A stretch of 64,000 bases of DNA, taken from assembly GCA_963675435.1 (NCBI GenBank), contig OY776216.1, positions 744,001-808,000 on the forward strand, written 5' to 3'. The notes beneath the pieces were generated by a model. It ran no database searches. It saw only the letters and a list, made by a program, of their open reading frames with translations, and was not told the origin of the DNA. The translations under genes and the position numbers were made by a program. This DNA is from Saccharicrinis sp963675435 (GTDB taxonomy: Bacteria; Bacteroidota; Bacteroidia; Bacteroidales; Marinilabiliaceae). Shown here piece after piece: positions 18,956 through 27,826 of this stretch. Position 1 is the stretch's first letter. Every line of letters starts with the position of its first letter.

Positions 18956-19027
18956 TAGCCCCAACTGGACTCGAACCAGTATCTATTGTTTAGGAAACAA
19001 CTATTCTATCCCTTGAACTATGGGGCC
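18956..19027 (-). tRNA. tRNA-Arg (anticodon CCT)
   Basis: The minus strand folds into a complete cloverleaf: acceptor GGCCCCA with TGGGGCT (G1-U72 wobble), D-arm GTTC/GAAT, anticodon stem GTTGT/ACAAT with loop TTCCTAA (anticodon CCT), T-arm ACTGG-TTCGAGT-CCAGT, discriminator A. CCA is not encoded. A terminator follows immediately. Confidence 0.95.
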
Positions 19028-19097
19028 ATCCCTTAATGTGGGTGCAAATATAAAAAAAAAGTGGAAATCTAGCCCTAGAAAATGGTATAAACCAAAA

Positions 19098-19120
19098 AAC
19101 CCCGCTGATAAAGCGGGGTT
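19098..19120 (-). terminator. Intrinsic terminator after the cold-shock gene
   Basis: A 9-bp GC-rich stem, AACCCCGCT with AGCGGGGTT, loop GATAA, followed on the minus strand by TTTT. It is 35 bp past the csp stop codon. Confidence 0.9.
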
Positions 19121-19154
19121 TGGACTCTTGCGTACTAATTATAGTGAAATATCG

Positions 19155-19346
19155 TTATGCCAACTTTACATTAACCGCATTTAATCCTTTTCTACCTTCT
19201 TTTAATTCAAAGGTAACGTCGTCGTCTTCCTTGATTTCATCAATAAGACCAGTTACATGTACAAAATACTCGTTGTTTGAGTCGTTGTCTTTAATAAATC
19301 CAAAACCTTTTGAATCATTAAAGAATTTTACTTTTCCTTCTTTCAT
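19155..19346 (-). CDS. Cold-shock domain protein
   Basis: A 63-aa single cold-shock domain. RNP1 is KGFGFIK (13-19) and RNP2 is YFVHV (27-31), the aromatic residues that stack on single-stranded RNA or DNA. These proteins act as RNA chaperones, often induced at low temperature or in slow growth. The gene is monocistronic, with a close-to-consensus promoter (19373-19401) and a strong terminator. It could be a CspA-, CspC- or CspE-like member; sequence alone does not decide. Confidence 0.93.
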   Translation of the reverse strand: MKEGKVKFFNDSKGFGFIKDNDSNNEYFVHVTGLIDEIKEDDDVTFELKEGRKGLNAVNVKLA

Positions 19347-19372
19347 AATAAAATTAAATAAATACTATGGTA

Positions 19373-19401
19373 CAAATGTATCATTAAAAGTTGGATATCA
19401 A
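19373..19401 (-). promoter_or_regulatory. Bacteroidota-type promoter of the cold-shock gene
   Basis: On the minus strand, TTG (19399-19401), an 18-nt spacer, then TACATTTG (19373-19380) fits the Bacteroidota sigma-factor consensus (-33 TTG, -7 TAnnTTTG) well. It predicts a short 5' leader of about 20 nt. Confidence 0.7.
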
Positions 19402-19724
19402 ATATAAATTTCAAAAAACATCATTTTTTTTTTGATTATTTTTTTTTGATTATAACAAATTGATAAATAGAAAGTAACGTATTTATTATTTGGATGCATA
19501 TTATATATATATGAAAAATGGACGAATGAAATATAAAAGTAAAAATTTCACATTATCTGTATATAGTGCCTTTGTTCAATTTAGGTATGGATGTTGCAAT
19601 ATTATAAGAAAGCATTTCAAAAAGTATGGTATTGCTTATATAAACTTGGGTTTTGAGGAAATGGTTAATTACAAAATGGTAATTAATGGGGTGAAAAAAT
19701 ACAAAAATGTAGGATTTTAAAAAA
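19402..19724. other. A/T-rich intergenic region without recognised genes
   Basis: Contains long T runs (19428-19448) and a weak 76-codon open frame rich in Y, K and N without family features. I see no RNA structure or repeat. The promoter of the Nif11-like gene should lie here but no good TAnnTTTG was found. Confidence 0.4.
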
Positions 19725-19734
19725 AGGAGGAGCT

Positions 19735-19986
19735 ATGTCTGTTCAAAATGCAAAAAATTTCATAAAAAAAGTACAAACTGATGCTGTATTCAGAAAAGAA
19801 ATGTATCAGGTAAAAGGTGTGGAGGGATTCAACATATTTATGGCTGAAAAGGATTTGACTTTTGATGAGAATGAATTTGAAGATGCATATAATATGATGG
19901 TGCTTCAATGTCAGTTAGAAAAGGATCATGACGAACTAGAAAACGTTGTGAACCTGATTAAATTAATAGTTGCAGATAATAGATAA
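19735..19986 (+). CDS. Nif11-like small protein
   Basis: An 83-aa protein whose N-terminus reads MSVQNAKNFIKKVQTDAVFR, closely following the Nif11 domain pattern (MSxENAxxFIxxxxxDxxLR), and then FDENEFEDAY like the second Nif11 helix. Nif11 domains occur as short proteins of unknown role near nitrogen-fixation genes and as leader domains of ribosomally made peptides; no maturation enzyme is nearby and the C-terminus has no glycine/cysteine-rich core. An unusually strong ribosome binding site, AGGAGG (19725-19730), precedes the ATG by 4 nt, implying high expression. The gene is followed within 25 bp by another small gene. Confidence 0.65.
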   Translation: MSVQNAKNFIKKVQTDAVFRKEMYQVKGVEGFNIFMAEKDLTFDENEFEDAYNMMVLQCQLEKDHDELENVVNLIKLIVADNR

Positions 19987-20008
19987 TAAACATTTAAATG
20001 GAATCATT

Positions 20009-20323
20009 ATGAGCTTAGGATTTAGACCACTTGGACATGTGATGGAGATTTTGGAATCAGTAGGATTACCAGTTTCATATAGTTATGAAGATTTAGTGTT
20101 CGTAGAAAATAATTCGTTATTGGTGCAATTTAATGATGCTAATGAAAAGCAACTTCTATTGTATTTTAATAATGATTTAGATGGTAAGGTTGCTAAAGAA
20201 ATTGAATTAATATTAATGGATGCTGCAGTAGATAAGGGATTTCAGTTTATTAATTCTGGTAAGTACAAAATCCAACAAAAGGATGAGGCTAAAGAAGAAT
20301 TGGAGTTGATTTTTTTGAATTAG
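20009..20323 (+). CDS. Hypothetical 104-aa protein in tandem with the Nif11-like gene
   Basis: I do not recognise the family. The ATG at 20009 (MSLGFRPLGHVMEILES) is preferred over an in-frame earlier start at 19970, which would overlap the upstream gene. The protein is small, acidic, without signal peptide or membrane segment, with alternating strands (LVFVENNSLLVQF, LLLYFNNDL) and an acidic C-terminus. It lies 22 bp after the Nif11-like stop codon, so it is probably cotranscribed; the two may work together (inference). Confidence 0.6.
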   Translation: MSLGFRPLGHVMEILESVGLPVSYSYEDLVFVENNSLLVQFNDANEKQLLLYFNNDLDGKVAKEIELILMDAAVDKGFQFINSGKYKIQQKDEAKEELELIFLN

Positions 20324-20377
20324 ATAATGGGGAAAGGTTGATGGATATAGTATATATGTGCTATATCCATCTCTTTC

Positions 20378-21718
20378 TTAAAATCTTTTGTCAGCCAGGC
20401 CAATTCCGTTAATTTTTCGGTACAGGTCTAAGGCGTAAATATCGGTCATGCCACTGATGTAATCTAAAACAGATTGCAGCTTTTCGTATGCACTAGCTTG
20501 CTGTGATACTTTGTATTGTTCCGGAATAAAGGGCAGAAGCATTTCTGAATATTTATCGTTAGGATTTAGAATGGCTCTTGAATACTCATGTAATAACGAT
20601 CCGAGTATCTTAAATCCCGAAATTTCAATTTCTACCACTGAAGGATGTCTGTATATTTTTTGAAAAGATAATTTAGCGCAGTCTTTCATGGCTTTATTAG
20701 TTGTTCCATCCAAATATTTAGTAAGACTACCTTCAAATTCTCCAGCCATGATCTTATCATAATTACTGATAAAAACCTGAGTGCATTGTGCCACCAGTTT
20801 TCCAATTACCGAGGCTCTTATAAAGGCAATCTGTTCATTAATATCTGTTACTTCTTCGCTTACAGTTTCAATTCTTTCACGGGTTACTTTGTCTGTATCA
20901 TCTGCCAAAAAGGACATTAAAATATCTTTGGTTTGTTGAGTATCTAATATTTTAAGTTTATGAGCATCTTCAACATCCATTATCTGATAGCAAATATCAT
21001 CGGCAGCCTCTACAAGGTAAACCAAGGGGTGTCGGCAATAAACTCCGGGTTCTTTTTCAATTAAACCAAGTTCCTGAACAACACGATTAAACATTTCCTT
21101 TTCCGACTGAAAATATCCATACTTCTTTTTGGTTGTTTGTCCAGATGCATATGGATATTTTAGAATGGAAGCTACAGATGAATAGGTAAGCGAAAAACCA
21201 CCTTTCCTTCTACCGTTAAACTGATGAGTAAGTAATCTAAATGCATTGGCATTACCTTCAAATTCGGTAAGATCATTCCATTCTTCATCTGTAAAATAAT
21301 ACTGACCTCTTAGTTTTTTGCCTTCGCCATCTTTAAAATAATGAGATAAAGCAGTTTCGCCAGAATGGCCAAAGGGTGGATTTCCCATATCGTGGGCTAA
21401 ACAGGCTGTTGCTACAATGGAACCAATCTCATGTATCAATTCGTTTTCAAGTCCTTTTTTTGAGATCAAAAATTCTGTTATATTATGTCCGAGTGATCGG
21501 CCAACACTGGCAACTTCAAGACTATGCGTTAGTCTGTTATGTACAAAAATACTTCCAGGAAGTGGAAAGACCTGCGTTTTATCTTGCAATCTTCTAAATG
21601 GTGAAGAAAATATTAATCGGTCATAATCTCTTTGAAATTGAGTTCTATGATGTTTAGTGTCGTTTTTTCTATCTTCCTGACCTGTTCTTTTAACAGATAG
21701 CAATTGGTTCCAGTTCAT
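20378..21718 (-). CDS. dgt: Deoxyguanosinetriphosphate triphosphohydrolase (dGTPase)
   Basis: A 446-aa HD-domain hydrolase. The metal-binding HD signature is split as H65 in RLTHSLEVASVGRS and H109-D110 in CLAHDMGNPPFGHSGE, with PFRRLQDKTQVFPL (40-53) typical of the dGTPase family. It converts dGTP to deoxyguanosine and triphosphate, shaping dNTP pools and sometimes restricting phage. It lies 2 bp after the YgjP-like gene on the same strand, suggesting one transcript. Confidence 0.92.
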   Translation of the reverse strand: MNWNQLLSVKRTGQEDRKNDTKHHRTQFQRDYDRLIFSSPFRRLQDKTQVFPLPGSIFVHNRLTHSLEVASVGRSLGHNITEFLISKKGLENELIHEIGSIVATACLAHDMGNPPFGHSGETALSHYFKDGEGKKLRGQYYFTDEEWNDLTEFEGNANAFRLLTHQFNGRRKGGFSLTYSSVASILKYPYASGQTTKKKYGYFQSEKEMFNRVVQELGLIEKEPGVYCRHPLVYLVEAADDICYQIMDVEDAHKLKILDTQQTKDILMSFLADDTDKVTRERIETVSEEVTDINEQIAFIRASVIGKLVAQCTQVFISNYDKIMAGEFEGSLTKYLDGTTNKAMKDCAKLSFQKIYRHPSVVEIEISGFKILGSLLHEYSRAILNPNDKYSEMLLPFIPEQYKVSQQASAYEKLQSVLDYISGMTDIYALDLYRKINGIGLADKRF

Positions 21719-21720
21719 AA

Positions 21721-22437
21721 TTAATATATTACAGTTCGATAGTTTTTCATTTCTTTATCAAGCATTTTAGCTTTCCCATTTGTTACCTTATTCATCAGTT
21801 CCCAAAACCCTGCTCCATGATTTTTTTCTACGGTATGACAGAGTTCGTGTAATAATACACTATCTATTAAATGATCAGGAAGACGCATTAAATGTAAATT
21901 TAAATTGATGTTATTTACATGAGAACAGCTACCCCAGCGCGATTTTAAGTTTTTAATAAACACCCTGTTGTAATGGAAACCATGAATTTTAGCAAGTTGA
22001 TGTAATCGATGTGGTAGGTAGTTTTTTGCAGAAACTCTCAAAGCTTCTTCAATACCATAACGAATATGCTCCTGAATGGTTGTTGATTTTACATCATGCT
22101 GGTGTGGATACTCCACAGATAATATGCCTTGTTGTAAATGAATTCTTACATTTTGAATAGGAGCTTTCTGAATTTTTAAAGCAAAGGAGCGGGTTTTAAA
22201 CGCTGTGGATTCATCAAATATGGTCAGGTCATTTTCTTTTTCTTTAATCTTAGCCAGGTTCTCTAAAATCCATCTTCTGTTAGCATTCACAAAAGAAAGT
22301 GCTTCTCTGGGGTGTGTTGTTGCGGGTACAACAACTTTTATGGGTTCAAAAGGTTTGAGTTTAATGGACAGCCGTTTTGCTTTCTTACTCAATTGAAAAA
22401 ACACTGGTCCAACTCCTTTTATTTCTACTAACTCCAT
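21721..22437 (-). CDS. YgjP-like (DUF45/WLM-type) metallohydrolase
   Basis: A 238-aa protein with the C-terminal zinc motif HELCH (H197, E198, H201) followed by NHGAGFW (H207), and upstream SRWGSCS (167-172), both diagnostic of the YgjP/SprT-like family. Members are usually called metal-dependent hydrolases or predicted metalloproteases; E. coli YgjP has reported UTP pyrophosphatase activity. No signal peptide, so cytoplasmic. It is the first gene of a two-gene unit with dgt. Confidence 0.85.
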   Translation of the reverse strand: MELVEIKGVGPVFFQLSKKAKRLSIKLKPFEPIKVVVPATTHPREALSFVNANRRWILENLAKIKEKENDLTIFDESTAFKTRSFALKIQKAPIQNVRIHLQQGILSVEYPHQHDVKSTTIQEHIRYGIEEALRVSAKNYLPHRLHQLAKIHGFHYNRVFIKNLKSRWGSCSHVNNINLNLHLMRLPDHLIDSVLLHELCHTVEKNHGAGFWELMNKVTNGKAKMLDKEMKNYRTVIY

Positions 22438-22649
22438 GCATGCAAAGAAAGTGAATTAATAATGATTTTAAAACATTAGAGATGTGCTTTTATCGCTGGC
22501 TTTGCAATAAACCAAACCATTGATTAATAAATAATAGCATTTTATTTTGTTAGCTATTTCAAGTTATATGTTATTGTTAATATATAGTTAAATCACATCT
22601 AAGTGTTCAATAACATAAATATACAAATAAATAGATATAGAAATATAAT

Positions 22650-22657
22650 TATATTTG
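22650..22657 (+). promoter_or_regulatory. Candidate -7 element (TATATTTG) of the CoA-disulfide reductase fusion gene
   Basis: TATATTTG matches TAnnTTTG exactly and lies 57 bp before the ATG at 22715 in the divergent spacer. The -33 element is not clear. Confidence 0.5.
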
Positions 22658-22714
22658 CAGCTTTAAATTTTCCCATTATTGAGATAAAAAAATAACTATA
22701 ATATATAAATCAAA

Positions 22715-25168
22715 ATGAAGTACTTAATTGTTGGCGGTGTTGCGGGAGGAGCTACTACTGCAGCCAGGTTGAGAAGAATTGATGAGAAGGCTGAAATCAT
22801 CATGTTTGAAAAAGGACCACATATTTCATATGCCAATTGTGGTCTTCCTTATTACATTGGAGGAGTAATTAAAGAGCGTGAAAAGCTATTGGTTCAAACT
22901 CCTGAATCATTTAGTGCTCGATTTAATATTGATATCCGAGTTTTTTCACAGGTAACTTCTGTTGATCCTCAAAAGAAGGAGGTAATAGTTAAATCTATTA
23001 AAACAGGAGATGTTTATACTGAGTCGTATGATAAATTAGTACTTTCTCCTGGTGCATCACCTGTAAAACCACCCATTCCAGGAATTGAGTTATCTAATAT
23101 CTTTACATTAAGAAATGTAGAGGATACAGATAAAATTAAATCATTTGTTGATGATAAAACGCCACGTTCAGCAGTTGTTGTAGGTGCAGGTTTTATCGGA
23201 CTTGAAATGGCTGAGAACTTGCATCACAGAGGTGTTAAAGTTTCAGTTGTAGAAGCAGCTCCGCAAGTGATGAATATGATGGATAGCGAGGTCGCCGCTC
23301 CTTTGCATCATCATTTTAAAGAAAAAGAAGTTGGTTTATTTTTAGAAGATGCAGTTAAAGAGTTTAAGCAAGTAGGTGATTTAATTGAGGTTTCTTTATC
23401 CAGCGGAAGAATTATTCAGGCTGATTTTATTATTCTTTCAATCGGAGTTCGTCCTGATACTACTTTAGCTAAAGACGCAGGTTTAAAAATTGGAGAAACC
23501 GGTGGTGTTTGGGTGGATGATTACCTTCAAACATCTGAAAAAGATATTTATGCAGTTGGTGATAGTATTGAGTTTCCACATCCAATTACAAAGAAGCCTA
23601 CTATTGCATTTTTAGCCGGGCCGGCAAACCGTCAGGGAAGAATTTTAGCTGATAATATGGTTTACGGGCATAACCGTAAGTATAAAGGATCTATTGGAAC
23701 TGCAATTGCCAAGGTATTTGATATGACTGCAGGTATCACAGGAATGACTCATCGTGGATTGAAAGCCGCCGGTATTAAACACGATTGTACCATCGTTCAT
23801 GCTGGTTCACATGCAGGCTATTATCCGGGATCTATGCAAATGATGCTTAAGATAAGCTTTGATCCTAAATCGGGTAAACTTTATGGAGGACAAGTGATTG
23901 GCTACAAAGGTGTAGATAAACGTTTAGATCTTTTAGCTACCGTAATTAAAAATGAAGGTACTATTTATGATTTACAAGAAATTGAGCATGCTTATGCTCC
24001 GCCATTTAGCTCTGCAAAAGATCCTGTAAATCAAGCCGGATACAATGCCGAAAATATTATCAAAGGATTATTTAAGCCATTATCACCGTTCAAATTTCAT
24101 AAGCGAATTAAAAAAGAGTGTTTTGTATTAGATATTCGAACTCCGGAGGAGGTATCTATTGAAGCTATTGATGATGCAATAAACATTGAGTTAGATAAGC
24201 TTAGAGAGAACTTAGATCGTATTCCGAAAGATAAGAAGATAATGATCTATTGCGGTGTTGGTTTGCGTGGGTATGTTGCGGCTCGTATTTTAAAACAAAA
24301 TGGCTTTGAAGATGTATACAATCTTTCAGGGGGTTTAAAGGTTTACAAGCAGGCAATGTCTGAGCAATCAAATGCCATATTCTTTTCAGATGTAGAACAA
24401 GATAAAAAGGAAGAAGTGGAAATGCCAAATATAAATGTAAAGGCCATGGCTGTTGATGCTTGTGGATTACAGTGTCCGGGTCCGATATTGAAATTAAAGG
24501 AAAGTATTGATGCTATAGATTATGGAGATCGTTTAGAAGTTACAGCAACTGACCCAGGTTTTTATAATGATGTAGCCTCGTGGTGTAAGGTAACAGGAAA
24601 TCGTTTGGTAAAGCGCGAAAATAATGCAGGAGAAATTACTGCTATTATTGAGAAGTTTAAGAAAGATGTGGATAATAGTACCCTTCCAAAATCTAATGCT
24701 GACCATAAAACAATGGTTGTTTTCAGTGATGATATGGATAGAGCCTTGGCTTCTTTTGTCATTGCAAATGGTGCAGCAAGTATGGGCAAAAAGGTAACTA
24801 TGTTTTTTACTTTCTGGGGATTAAATGTGATTAAAGATGTAAACCGACCAAAAGTTAAAAAGGATATGATGGGTAATATGTTTGATAAGATGATGCCTGG
24901 ACATGCCGGAAAACTGAAACTTTCGAATATGAATATGGGAGGTATGGGACGTAGGATGATGAAGCTACGTATGAAAGATAAAAATGTAGATGCTCTGGAA
25001 ACCATGATTCAACAAGCAAAAGAAAGCGGAATTAATATGATTGCTTGTCAGATGAGTATGGATATTATGGGAGTTCAGAAGGAAGAATTGATTGATGGTG
25101 TAAATATTGGTGGAGTTGCTAACTACCTTGAAGAAGCTGAACAGTCAAACTTAAATCTATTCATCTAA
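22715..25168 (+). CDS. Four-domain fusion: CoA-disulfide reductase-like FAD oxidoreductase - rhodanese - TusA - DsrE2
   Basis: An 817-aa cytoplasmic protein. Residues 1-450 are a pyridine nucleotide-disulfide oxidoreductase of the CoA-disulfide/NAD(P)H-polysulfide reductase type: FAD motif VGGVAGGATTAARLRR (6-21), single active cysteine C42 in SYANCGLPYYIGG, and NAD motif VVVGAGFIGLEMAE. About 465-555 is a rhodanese with C513 in MIYCGVGLRGY. About 575-645 is TusA-like with C583 and C587 in DACGLQCPGP. From about 660 to the end is a DsrE2-like domain with a methionine-rich insert. Together these can receive, carry and reduce sulfane sulfur (persulfide relay), with electrons from NAD(P)H. The gene is monocistronic and ends at a hairpin. 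The combination is seen in other bacteria, so it is not unique. Confidence 0.92.
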   Translation: MKYLIVGGVAGGATTAARLRRIDEKAEIIMFEKGPHISYANCGLPYYIGGVIKEREKLLVQTPESFSARFNIDIRVFSQVTSVDPQKKEVIVKSIKTGDVYTESYDKLVLSPGASPVKPPIPGIELSNIFTLRNVEDTDKIKSFVDDKTPRSAVVVGAGFIGLEMAENLHHRGVKVSVVEAAPQVMNMMDSEVAAPLHHHFKEKEVGLFLEDAVKEFKQVGDLIEVSLSSGRIIQADFIILSIGVRPDTTLAKDAGLKIGETGGVWVDDYLQTSEKDIYAVGDSIEFPHPITKKPTIAFLAGPANRQGRILADNMVYGHNRKYKGSIGTAIAKVFDMTAGITGMTHRGLKAAGIKHDCTIVHAGSHAGYYPGSMQMMLKISFDPKSGKLYGGQVIGYKGVDKRLDLLATVIKNEGTIYDLQEIEHAYAPPFSSAKDPVNQAGYNAENIIKGLFKPLSPFKFHKRIKKECFVLDIRTPEEVSIEAIDDAINIELDKLRENLDRIPKDKKIMIYCGVGLRGYVAARILKQNGFEDVYNLSGGLKVYKQAMSEQSNAIFFSDVEQDKKEEVEMPNINVKAMAVDACGLQCPGPILKLKESIDAIDYGDRLEVTATDPGFYNDVASWCKVTGNRLVKRENNAGEITAIIEKFKKDVDNSTLPKSNADHKTMVVFSDDMDRALASFVIANGAASMGKKVTMFFTFWGLNVIKDVNRPKVKKDMMGNMFDKMMPGHAGKLKLSNMNMGGMGRRMMKLRMKDKNVDALETMIQQAKESGINMIACQMSMDIMGVQKEELIDGVNIGGVANYLEEAEQSNLNLFI

Positions 25169-25246
25169 TATTTGACTGATTTTTAGATTTATATAAGTTA
25201 AATTTTTGCTAGGTATTACATTTTGTAATCCCAGATTATTAATGTT

Positions 25247-25287
25247 AAACCACGAATTTCAAGACATATCTAAGAGATTCGTGGTTT
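25247..25287. terminator. Bidirectional terminator between the sulfur-relay fusion and nadK
   Basis: An 11-bp perfect stem (AAACCACGAAT with ATTCGTGGTTT) with a 19-nt loop, followed on the plus strand by TTTCTTTTT and preceded on the minus side by A/T-rich sequence. Confidence 0.75.
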
Positions 25288-25294
25288 TTTCTTT

Positions 25295-26176
25295 TTAATA
25301 ATTTCTTTTGTCTGCTCCCCACATTAATTTGTTGCGTAAGGTTGCATAATAATTAATTCCAGGTAAGTCTATTAATCTAATAGAAAAAGGTGCTTTTTGG
25401 ATGTTTAATTCCAATGACTGGTCAAAAATTTCACTTCTCGAATCCAATGTTGCTAAGTAAGTATCAGAGCGACCTTCAACTTTAAGAGTAATATTTAAAT
25501 GATTTGGAACAACCATAGGTCGCACAGTTAAGTTGTGAGGAGCTATTGGTGTGATAACATGGCATTGGGCTTTGGGGTGAATAATAGGTCCCCCTACACT
25601 TAACGAATAGGCTGTTGAACCAATAGCAGTTGCAACAATTAATCCATCTGCCCAATAAGAATTTAAAAACTGGCCATCTAAATATGTATGAATACTAATC
25701 ATTGAAGCAGAATCTCTTTTCTGAACCGCCAATTCATTTAGTCCTATATTAAGATCTCCAAAAAGATTGTTCTCGGTTTTTAATTGTAGGAGCTCAACTT
25801 CATTGATCTTATAATTTCCAGAAAAGATGTGGTTTATCGCATTATTAATATCCTCTTCTGAAATATCGGCTAAAAAACCAAGTCTTCCACTGTTTATACC
25901 AACAATCGGAATATTGGAATCTTTAACCAGAGTAATGGCATTTAGAATAGTGCCATCGCCACCAATGCTTAGAAACAAGTCAATTCCTTTTAGTTCATCG
26001 CTGTTTGCAAATACTTTAAATTCAAAGGCTTCAATATCAAATTTCTGAAATAGAAAATCATAAAAAGGCTTATAGATAATAATGTCAGCCTGATGATCTT
26101 TGAGTTTTTTAAATAGGCTGATACAACTATCTTTAAATAAGTCTGAAAATTGTTTGCCAAATATTGCTATTCGCAT
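25295..26176 (-). CDS. nadK: NAD kinase
   Basis: A 293-aa protein with the NAD-kinase signature GGDGT (72-76), the substrate-contact motif GINSGRLGFL (about 95-104), NELAVQK, and WADGLIVATAIGSTAYSLSVGGPI, all typical of the family. It phosphorylates NAD to NADP. Monocistronic; the ATG at 26176 gives MRIAIFGKQF, the usual N-terminus for the Bacteroidota enzymes. Confidence 0.95.
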   Translation of the reverse strand: MRIAIFGKQFSDLFKDSCISLFKKLKDHQADIIIYKPFYDFLFQKFDIEAFEFKVFANSDELKGIDLFLSIGGDGTILNAITLVKDSNIPIVGINSGRLGFLADISEEDINNAINHIFSGNYKINEVELLQLKTENNLFGDLNIGLNELAVQKRDSASMISIHTYLDGQFLNSYWADGLIVATAIGSTAYSLSVGGPIIHPKAQCHVITPIAPHNLTVRPMVVPNHLNITLKVEGRSDTYLATLDSRSEIFDQSLELNIQKAPFSIRLIDLPGINYYATLRNKLMWGADKRNY

Positions 26177-26278
26177 AAGTGATTTATTAGTAATAAATTG
26201 TTTTAGGTGATGTTGTTTTAATTTATGTGCTCAAAAGTAATCAGGTAATTTAGTGCAACAAAATAAAATATTAAAAAA

Positions 26279-27703
26279 CTACATGGCTAGGTTAAGGTGT
26301 ATATAAAAACCTTTAATGCCGATACTGTTAATTGCGTAATTTACCGATAAAACCTTGTCGTAATAAGTTACTAAATCAACGCCAATACCATAGCTGTATA
26401 AAAAGGAGTTGCTCAATGAATTAGTAATATTAGGGTGTTGTTTGTGTACATATCCTGCATCAAAAAATGGTTTTACGTAAACAGCATAGTGTAGTTTTGA
26501 AAACTGATTTAGATTAATAAAGTTGATATAGGCAGTTTTTGTTGGTATGAGTTCAAATAAAATTTTGTTTTTTACATAGCCGTAATTATCGCTTTCGATG
26601 ACATTGTATTCAAACCCATTTAAAAATTCTTTATAACCTAGTCCGTTGCTAATTACAAAAGGGTTGTTGCTGTTTGAATTGGCAATTCCGCCCAAACTGG
26701 CACCATAATATAGTCGTTTACTGATTTTGCCGTATTGCTGAAAATGTAATTTTAAAGAAAAGTTGTTGATGTCGTTGTTTATAATGCCTAATCCGTTTCG
26801 GGCAATACTACCTTCAAACATATTTCCTTTTAAGGGATAAGTTTTCGAATCCCTTAAATCTAAATTGTACTTATATGCTATGGATAGGTAGTTTAAAAAG
26901 TTACTGCTATTGGCCAGATAATTAGGATTTAGCAAGGCAAGTGTATCTTTAATATTGTAAGAATTATAGCCTAAGGTAAGTCTGTGACGGTTAAAGAAAC
27001 CATGACGATAGTGTAAATATAATTCTGAGGCAACTTGTTGTTCTATGAACGAGTTATTTGTTTTGAAATATATTGCTTTATTATCAAGTATACCATAAGA
27101 AACCTGGTTTTGTGCAGCATAATTAAATGAAGTTCCCCATCCCAGTTTATTGTTTCTTTTAGCCGACGAGAATAAGATTTCAACTTCGTTTAAATAGCCA
27201 ACTCTTAATTTAAGTTTCAGAATTTCATTCATTCCCCTGAAGTTTTCTTGCTTCAGATATATTCCGTAGTTTATTCTGCTCCAATCACTATTATCCAGGA
27301 ATGCGCTAAAGTTTCTGTCGGCATGTTCTAATAATGGCAGTACCCAGGTGTACCAGCGTTCATCTACCTTAACTACAAAATCAACTTCTTGATTATTAGG
27401 AAAGTTGTAGTTGATATATACGAAGTTAAAAAGAGACGTGTTTAATAAGTTTTGTCGGCTTTTTCCGATAAGGTCATAAAAATCAGATTTTGCAATTCTT
27501 TTACCCGTTTTAAATAAAAGCTCATTACGAATGATTCTTGATCTTGTTTTTTTATCACCTGATACCTTAATCGTTCTAACAAGAATAGTATCATTTATTT
27601 CAGAAAGATCTGCAGAGGGACTGTTATTAGAATATCCTTTATTGCCAGTGTATAAACATGACAAGAGTATCCAAAATATGATATGTAAACCAAACACCTT
27701 CAA
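26279..27703 (-). CDS. BamA/TamA-like outer-membrane protein (POTRA plus surface-antigen barrel)
   Basis: A 474-aa protein with a signal peptide (FGLHIIFWILLSCLYTGNKGYS). About 40-115 fit one POTRA domain (VRTIKVSGDKKTRSRIIRNELL then FNFVYINYNFPNNQEVDFVVKVDER). The remainder is rich in alternating beta strands ending in an Omp85-like barrel (YSYGIGVDLVTYYDKVLSVNYAIN). It is shorter than BamA (one POTRA rather than five), so it is more likely a small Omp85-family member than the essential assembly factor. No operon partner is evident. Confidence 0.7.
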   Translation of the reverse strand: MKVFGLHIIFWILLSCLYTGNKGYSNNSPSADLSEINDTILVRTIKVSGDKKTRSRIIRNELLFKTGKRIAKSDFYDLIGKSRQNLLNTSLFNFVYINYNFPNNQEVDFVVKVDERWYTWVLPLLEHADRNFSAFLDNSDWSRINYGIYLKQENFRGMNEILKLKLRVGYLNEVEILFSSAKRNNKLGWGTSFNYAAQNQVSYGILDNKAIYFKTNNSFIEQQVASELYLHYRHGFFNRHRLTLGYNSYNIKDTLALLNPNYLANSSNFLNYLSIAYKYNLDLRDSKTYPLKGNMFEGSIARNGLGIINNDINNFSLKLHFQQYGKISKRLYYGASLGGIANSNSNNPFVISNGLGYKEFLNGFEYNVIESDNYGYVKNKILFELIPTKTAYINFINLNQFSKLHYAVYVKPFFDAGYVHKQHPNITNSLSNSFLYSYGIGVDLVTYYDKVLSVNYAINSIGIKGFYIHLNLAM

Positions 27704-27826
27704 AAGCTAACCTTTTTCAAAAACACACCTTATTAATGTCTTTGAAAAGCATTAAAAGAGTGATTCGTATTGAAGTAGGATCTCCAATTTTGAAAAACGT
27801 AATATTTTGCGGTTTACAAAGACAAT

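Noticed and set aside
19490..19720. 76-codon plus-strand frame before the Nif11-like gene
   Set aside because: Low-complexity, A/T-driven composition (Y, K, N, M) and no ribosome binding site; more likely leader or spacer.
19735..19986. Precursor of a ribosomally made, modified peptide
   Set aside because: No double-glycine cleavage site with a Cys/Ser/Thr-rich core and no lanthipeptide, radical-SAM or transporter gene nearby.
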